From NCBI GenBank assembly GCA_017651785.1, contig JAGCCD010000130.1, positions 1-10,721 of the forward strand: a DNA stretch of 10,721 bases, in the 5' to 3' direction. Below are positions 6,785 through 10,721 of the stretch, one piece after another. Below the pieces are notes generated by a model. That model saw only the letters and a list, made by a program, of their open reading frames with translations. It was not told the origin of the DNA and made no database searches. The stretch comes from Bacteroidales bacterium (GTDB taxonomy: Bacteria; Bacteroidota; Bacteroidia; Bacteroidales; UBA932). Made by a program: the position numbers and the translations under genes. The stretch's first letter is position 1, and each line of letters begins with the position of its first letter.

Positions 6785-7809
6785 GTTTCGCTCAGATACT
6801 GGACAGGATGGACCGAAGCGCCCGGGGCAAACTGGACGCCAAGCTCCCGTCGTGGGCAGGCCTGGACATTCTGGTGCCGCAGTCTGTAAACTACCAGCAA
6901 TGCTCTGGAGAATCCGCCGCTCGATACAAGGCATCCCTGTTGCCCGCGGGCTTGCGTGTGGCCGATTTGACAGGCGGCCTGGGAGCTGATTCCTGGGCGT
7001 TCTCTCAACTCGCCGCCGCTCTCTGGTATAATGAAAGGGACGCCGCGCTGCTTGACGCTGTAAAGCACAATTTCGCCCTTCTGGGGGTGCAGAACGCCGT
7101 TTTTAACTGTTTTGACATAGATGTATCACGACAGGAATGGAGTGATTCCCTGATGCTTTTCGCCCCCGATGCTATATACCTCGACCCTGCCCGGCGCGGT
7201 GCCGACGGACGCAAGCTGTTCCTTCTTGAAGACTGCAGCCCCGACGTGCTTCAGCTAATGCCGTTGCTGCTGGAAATAGCTCCTCTGGTGATGGTGAAAG
7301 TATCTCCGATGGCCGATATCACAATGCTTTGCCGCCGGCTTGAGGGAGTACTTTCCGAGCTCCACGTAGTAGGTTCAGGAGGGGAGTGCAAGGAACTGCT
7401 GTGCGTTTGTCGCAAAGGCGCTTCCTATAGCGGAATTGTGCTTTCCGAGGACGGATATGTCTACGCTGCGGAGCCGGTTCCTTCCGGGGAACTGCTCTTC
7501 GTCCCTTCCGCGGCGATGGTTAAATCGGGCCTAGGTCCCGGGATATGTCTTACGGAGTATTCGGCAGGCCTCGCTCCCTTTGGCAAGTACTATCAAGTGC
7601 TTGAAAATCTGCCCTTTTCGTCTTCTTCCATAAAGGAGCTCGGCAAGCGCTGCCCCCGCGCGGAGATAACGGCCCGGGGCGTGCCTCTTACCTCCGAGGC
7701 CCTCAGGGCAAAAATGAAGACGAAGCCCGGAGGCTCCGTCCACATTTTCGCCTGTACTGTCGGCGCTTCCCGGCGACTGCTTGTCTGCCGTAAGTTCGAA
7801 GAGTTGTAA
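6781..7809 (+). CDS. Class I SAM-dependent methyltransferase with THUMP-like C-terminal domain (PG1098-like)
   Basis: The protein has 342 residues. The Rossmann SAM-binding loop is ADLTGGLGAD (61-70), with the motif II acid in YNERD (E85) and motif IV YLDPARR (133-139), a DPPx-like variant seen in RNA-modifying families. The front part QSVNYQQCSGESAARYKA and the C-terminal RGVPLTSEALRAKMK with HIFACTVGASRRLLVCRK match my memory of the conserved Bacteroidota protein typified by P. gingivalis PG1098, which carries a THUMP-like domain. The substrate is unknown; the fold suggests RNA. Relatives are, as I recall, about 390 residues, so this copy seems to lack some 40 N-terminal residues. Sequence upstream in this frame is helicase read out of frame, so no longer start fits. 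The ATG overlaps the helicase stop by 4 nt (ATGA). It ends only 17 bp from the stop of the convergent peptidase gene. Confidence 0.87.
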   Translation: MSFAQILDRMDRSARGKLDAKLPSWAGLDILVPQSVNYQQCSGESAARYKASLLPAGLRVADLTGGLGADSWAFSQLAAALWYNERDAALLDAVKHNFALLGVQNAVFNCFDIDVSRQEWSDSLMLFAPDAIYLDPARRGADGRKLFLLEDCSPDVLQLMPLLLEIAPLVMVKVSPMADITMLCRRLEGVLSELHVVGSGGECKELLCVCRKGASYSGIVLSEDGYVYAAEPVPSGELLFVPSAAMVKSGLGPGICLTEYSAGLAPFGKYYQVLENLPFSSSSIKELGKRCPRAEITARGVPLTSEALRAKMKTKPGGSVHIFACTVGASRRLLVCRKFEEL

Positions 7810-7826
7810 GATTCTAGCTCAGCCCC

Positions 7827-9674
7827 TTAATTAGAAGTAGCTTCACCTGTTCTCAACAGGTGTTTAGTCCAGAAGATGCGGTCGTTTGCCTGGTCGTGTA
7901 CGTGCTGGTAGCCGCGGTAGCCGTGCATGCCGTCGGGATAGATCATCAGCTCGAACTGGATGCCGGCTTTCTGCAGGGCGTCTATCAGCTGTAAAGTATT
8001 CTGGAAGTGGACGTTATCGTCTCCGGTTCCGTGCGTGAGCTTGAGGGCGGGCATGCCGTTGTGCAGGCCTGCCTTTTCTTTGAGGGCGCAGGAATCCACC
8101 CAGGTGAGGACCGTTGCCTCGGCATATCCGTCCGGATTGGCCTGAGGGGTGTCCATGAAGCGCTCGGTGTAGTGGGAATCGTACAGTTTCCAATCGTAAA
8201 CACCGCCTCCGGCAACTCCGCAGCAGAAGTACTGAGGGTAACGCAGCACCAGCATCGCGGTTGTGGTGCCGCCGAAGGAGAAGCCCTCTACGCCTATGCG
8301 CTTGCCGTCCACGAACGGCTGTGAGCCGAGCCATTCGGCCCAGGCGACATAGTCTCCCAGCTCGGGTACGGTCATCCGGCGGAAGGCCTGGTCCATACCG
8401 GCGCGGCCGTTTTCTCCGGACGACCGGGGATCTACCACGATGTAGATGATTCCGTTCTGCCAGCACCACAAGTCAGAAGCGTCGCGGCTGTTCCAGTAGT
8501 CCCGTACGTACGGAGTGCCGGGGCCGCCGTAAAGCTGCATCAGCACTGGATACTTCTTTGACGGGTCGAAATCACGGGGCTTGCACATCAGTCCGTAGAG
8601 GTCGAATCCGTCGTTCTGAATCTTTACGATTTCCGGGACGGGGCGGTCTTCCGAGCTCTCGTTCACTGCTGGGAAGTTCTTGACTTTAAGCGCGTTGCCG
8701 CTTATTGAAGTCCAGGGGTTGCGGGCGCTGGAGACCCTTGCCGTAAAGGTCTTGAAGTCGTCTGATATCTGTGCGCCTGCAACAAAGTATTCGGGGTTTG
8801 TGAGGGTGTAGATGCGTCCTTTCTTGTCCAGCCTGTAGAGGGTGGGATGGATGCGGGAATCCCGTTTTGCGATGAACCAGAGGTTGCCTTTTTTCTTGTC
8901 GTACTTAAGCAGCTGGATGTCCCAGTTGGGGCCGTCGGTAAGGCGTTTCAGGGTGCCGTCGTAGCCCAGGAAATAGATCTGCTCCCAGCCGGTCTCGAAG
9001 TTGCGGGCCATATATAAACCCTTGTCTGTGAACAGCATACCTTCTATCCAGGTGACCCAGGTGGGGTAGCTTTCCGAGTATACTGGGCGTTTGGCGCCGT
9101 TCTCTGCGTTTACCGCGAACACTTCAAGAAGGCTCTGCCTGCGGGGCATTCGGCTCACGAAGAGCTCTTTTGAGTCAGCCCCCCAGAAAGGTGTGCCGAA
9201 GTACTGCTCGGGATCTTCCTGAAAGTCTGCCCATACGGTGCCGCCGCCGTCTGCCGAAGCAAGTCCTATGCGTACCGGAGGATTGTTTTCTCCGGCCTTG
9301 GGATAGCGTGTGAGCGACAGTTTGCCATCCTGTCCGAAGGGGGAATAGATGGGGAACATCGGCACGGCAGAGTTGTCGAAGCGGTAAAAAGCCAGGGTCC
9401 TGGAGTCGGGGCTCCACCAGAAGGCGCGGTACTGAGACGGCCTGCCGAATATCTCTTCGTAATATACCCAGGAGGCATAGCCGTTGAGCACGAGATCTGA
9501 GCCGTCTGAAGTGAGACGGCGCTCGGCTCCCGAAGCTATATCTCTGACCCACAGGTCATTGGCCCTTGTAAAGGCCACCATTGAGGAGTCCGGAGAAGGG
9601 GTTACGTTTACGTCCTGGGCGCGGAGAGCAAAACCCAGCAAAAGGAAAAAGAGAGTAGCTATGCGTTTCATCAT
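7827..9674 (-). CDS. Exported S9-family peptidase, DPP IV type, with shortened beta-propeller
   Basis: A 615-residue secreted or periplasmic serine peptidase that should remove X-Pro or X-Ala dipeptides from peptide N-termini. A lysine-arginine signal peptide with an FFLLLGFAL core and likely cleavage near Ala19 opens the protein. The propeller part (about 22-345) contains WVYYEEIFG with the two glutamates (E73, E74) that bind the substrate amino terminus in DPP IV. The alpha/beta hydrolase part (about 350-610) has LYGGPG (381-386), VDPRSSG (414-420), the nucleophile in GFSFGG (S466), HGTGDDNVHF (D552) and GMHGYRG (H584); the Asp-His spacing of 32 equals that of human DPP IV. The EE motif comes about 120-130 residues earlier than usual, so the first propeller blade or two are missing while the signal peptide is intact. 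I chose the tandem ATG at 9674/9671 because the signal peptide starts there; upstream in-frame codons lie antisense to the divergent ABC gene. Confidence 0.92.
   Translation of the reverse strand: MMKRIATLFFLLLGFALRAQDVNVTPSPDSSMVAFTRANDLWVRDIASGAERRLTSDGSDLVLNGYASWVYYEEIFGRPSQYRAFWWSPDSRTLAFYRFDNSAVPMFPIYSPFGQDGKLSLTRYPKAGENNPPVRIGLASADGGGTVWADFQEDPEQYFGTPFWGADSKELFVSRMPRRQSLLEVFAVNAENGAKRPVYSESYPTWVTWIEGMLFTDKGLYMARNFETGWEQIYFLGYDGTLKRLTDGPNWDIQLLKYDKKKGNLWFIAKRDSRIHPTLYRLDKKGRIYTLTNPEYFVAGAQISDDFKTFTARVSSARNPWTSISGNALKVKNFPAVNESSEDRPVPEIVKIQNDGFDLYGLMCKPRDFDPSKKYPVLMQLYGGPGTPYVRDYWNSRDASDLWCWQNGIIYIVVDPRSSGENGRAGMDQAFRRMTVPELGDYVAWAEWLGSQPFVDGKRIGVEGFSFGGTTTAMLVLRYPQYFCCGVAGGGVYDWKLYDSHYTERFMDTPQANPDGYAEATVLTWVDSCALKEKAGLHNGMPALKLTHGTGDDNVHFQNTLQLIDALQKAGIQFELMIYPDGMHGYRGYQHVHDQANDRIFWTKHLLRTGEATSN
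7844..7862. terminator. Weak hairpin at the convergent gene ends
   Basis: CACCTGTT (7844-7851) and AACAGGTG (7855-7862) form an 8-bp stem with a 3-nt loop, followed on the plus strand by TTTAG. It lies inside the last codons of the peptidase gene and 34 nt after the methyltransferase stop. It could slow or end transcription from the plus-strand operon, but the U-tract is poor. Confidence 0.35.
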
Positions 9675-9676
9675 CA

Positions 9677-9684
9677 CAAAAGTA
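9677..9684 (-). promoter_or_regulatory. Candidate -7 element TACTTTTG next to the peptidase start
   Basis: On the minus strand TACTTTTG matches TAnnTTTG and ends only 2 nt before the first ATG of the peptidase gene. If used, transcription would begin at or inside the tandem start codons. The match could be chance, and no -33 element is evident. Confidence 0.3.
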
Positions 9685-9706
9685 GGGAATTCCCGCGAAA
9701 AATTCC

Positions 9707-9714
9707 TATATTTG
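9707..9714 (+). promoter_or_regulatory. -7 element TATATTTG for the ABC transporter operon
   Basis: An exact TAnnTTTG match 23 nt before the ATG at 9738, giving an expected leader of about 20 nt. It sits in a 15-nt block (9700-9714) identical to the block before the HAMP-trkH operon. There is no good -33 TTTG upstream. Confidence 0.6.
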
Positions 9715-9737
9715 AAGATTAAAATAGTATACGTGCA

Positions 9738-10588
<851 letters not shown>

Positions 10589-10592
<4 letters not shown>

Positions 10593-10721
10593 ACTTCAAA
10601 ACCACCGGCATAATCATCAGCAGGGAATATCTCAACAAGGTCAAGAAGAAGAGTTTCCTGATTACCACGTTCATCGTTCCCATCCTGTTCGCGGCACTGT
10701 GCCTGCTGCCCACCCTCATAA
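10589..10721 (+). CDS. ABC-2 type permease, 3'-truncated by the window edge
   Basis: Only the first 44 residues are present. They show the usual NatB-like opening: a short amphipathic piece with ISREYLNKVKKKSF followed by a membrane helix starting LITTFIVPILFAALCLLP. This pattern (x-REY-x-x-x-V-[KR]-[KR]-K-[ST]-F) is common at the start of ABC-2 permeases paired with NatA-like ATPases. It overlaps the ATPase gene by 4 nt and presumably forms the exporter with it. The rest lies outside the window. Confidence 0.88.

Noticed and set aside
9685..9694. GGGAATTCCC palindrome in the peptidase/ABC divergent gap
   Set aside because: A perfect but only 10-bp palindrome that does not extend; too short to call an operator without comparison.

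Overview
The window looks like chromosomal DNA from an uncultured or gut-type member of the Bacteroidota, most likely Bacteroidales. Four things point there: AT-rich intergenic promoters with the TAnnTTTG core of that phylum; an RfbB with the long insertion after the TDE motif that I recall from Bacteroides-type enzymes; a THUMP-like methyltransferase of the type known from Porphyromonas (PG1098-like); and a secreted DPP IV-type S9 peptidase. Coding DNA is GC-rich with frequent ATA isoleucine codons. I see no tRNA, rRNA, CRISPR array, insertion sequence or phage gene. The assignment rests on these family resemblances, not on a search.

Layout. (1) 1-1732, plus strand: the end of rfbA, then complete rfbB with a 4-nt overlap; both act in dTDP-L-rhamnose precursor synthesis. 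A perfect 20-bp-stem terminator (1746-1801) closes this unit and probably also the convergent gene. (2) 1835-3034, minus strand: a ROK-family regulator with a winged-helix N-terminus and a degenerate sugar-kinase ATP motif. (3) 3035-3106: a divergent promoter region with Bacteroidota -7 elements on both strands and an inverted repeat that could be a ROK operator. (4) 3107-7809, plus strand: four genes joined by overlaps of 26, 1 and 4 nt. They encode a two-TM HAMP protein with no output domain, a TrkH/KtrB-type K+ transporter, a RecD-like SF1 helicase and a THUMP-like class I methyltransferase. (5) 7827-9674, minus strand: an exported DPP IV-like peptidase that lacks about the first 120 residues of the usual propeller. 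(6) 9675-9737: a second divergent promoter region, sharing a 15-nt promoter block with the first. (7) 9738 to the end, plus strand: a NatA-type ABC ATPase and the start of its ABC-2 permease, again with a 4-nt overlap.

Most genes are ordinary housekeeping or envelope functions. The parts most worth a second look are the sensor-like HAMP protein overlapping trkH in place of the usual TrkA partner, the ROK regulator that shares its promoter region, and the N-terminally shortened DPP IV. I do not see convincing evidence for a wholly new defence or mobile system here.
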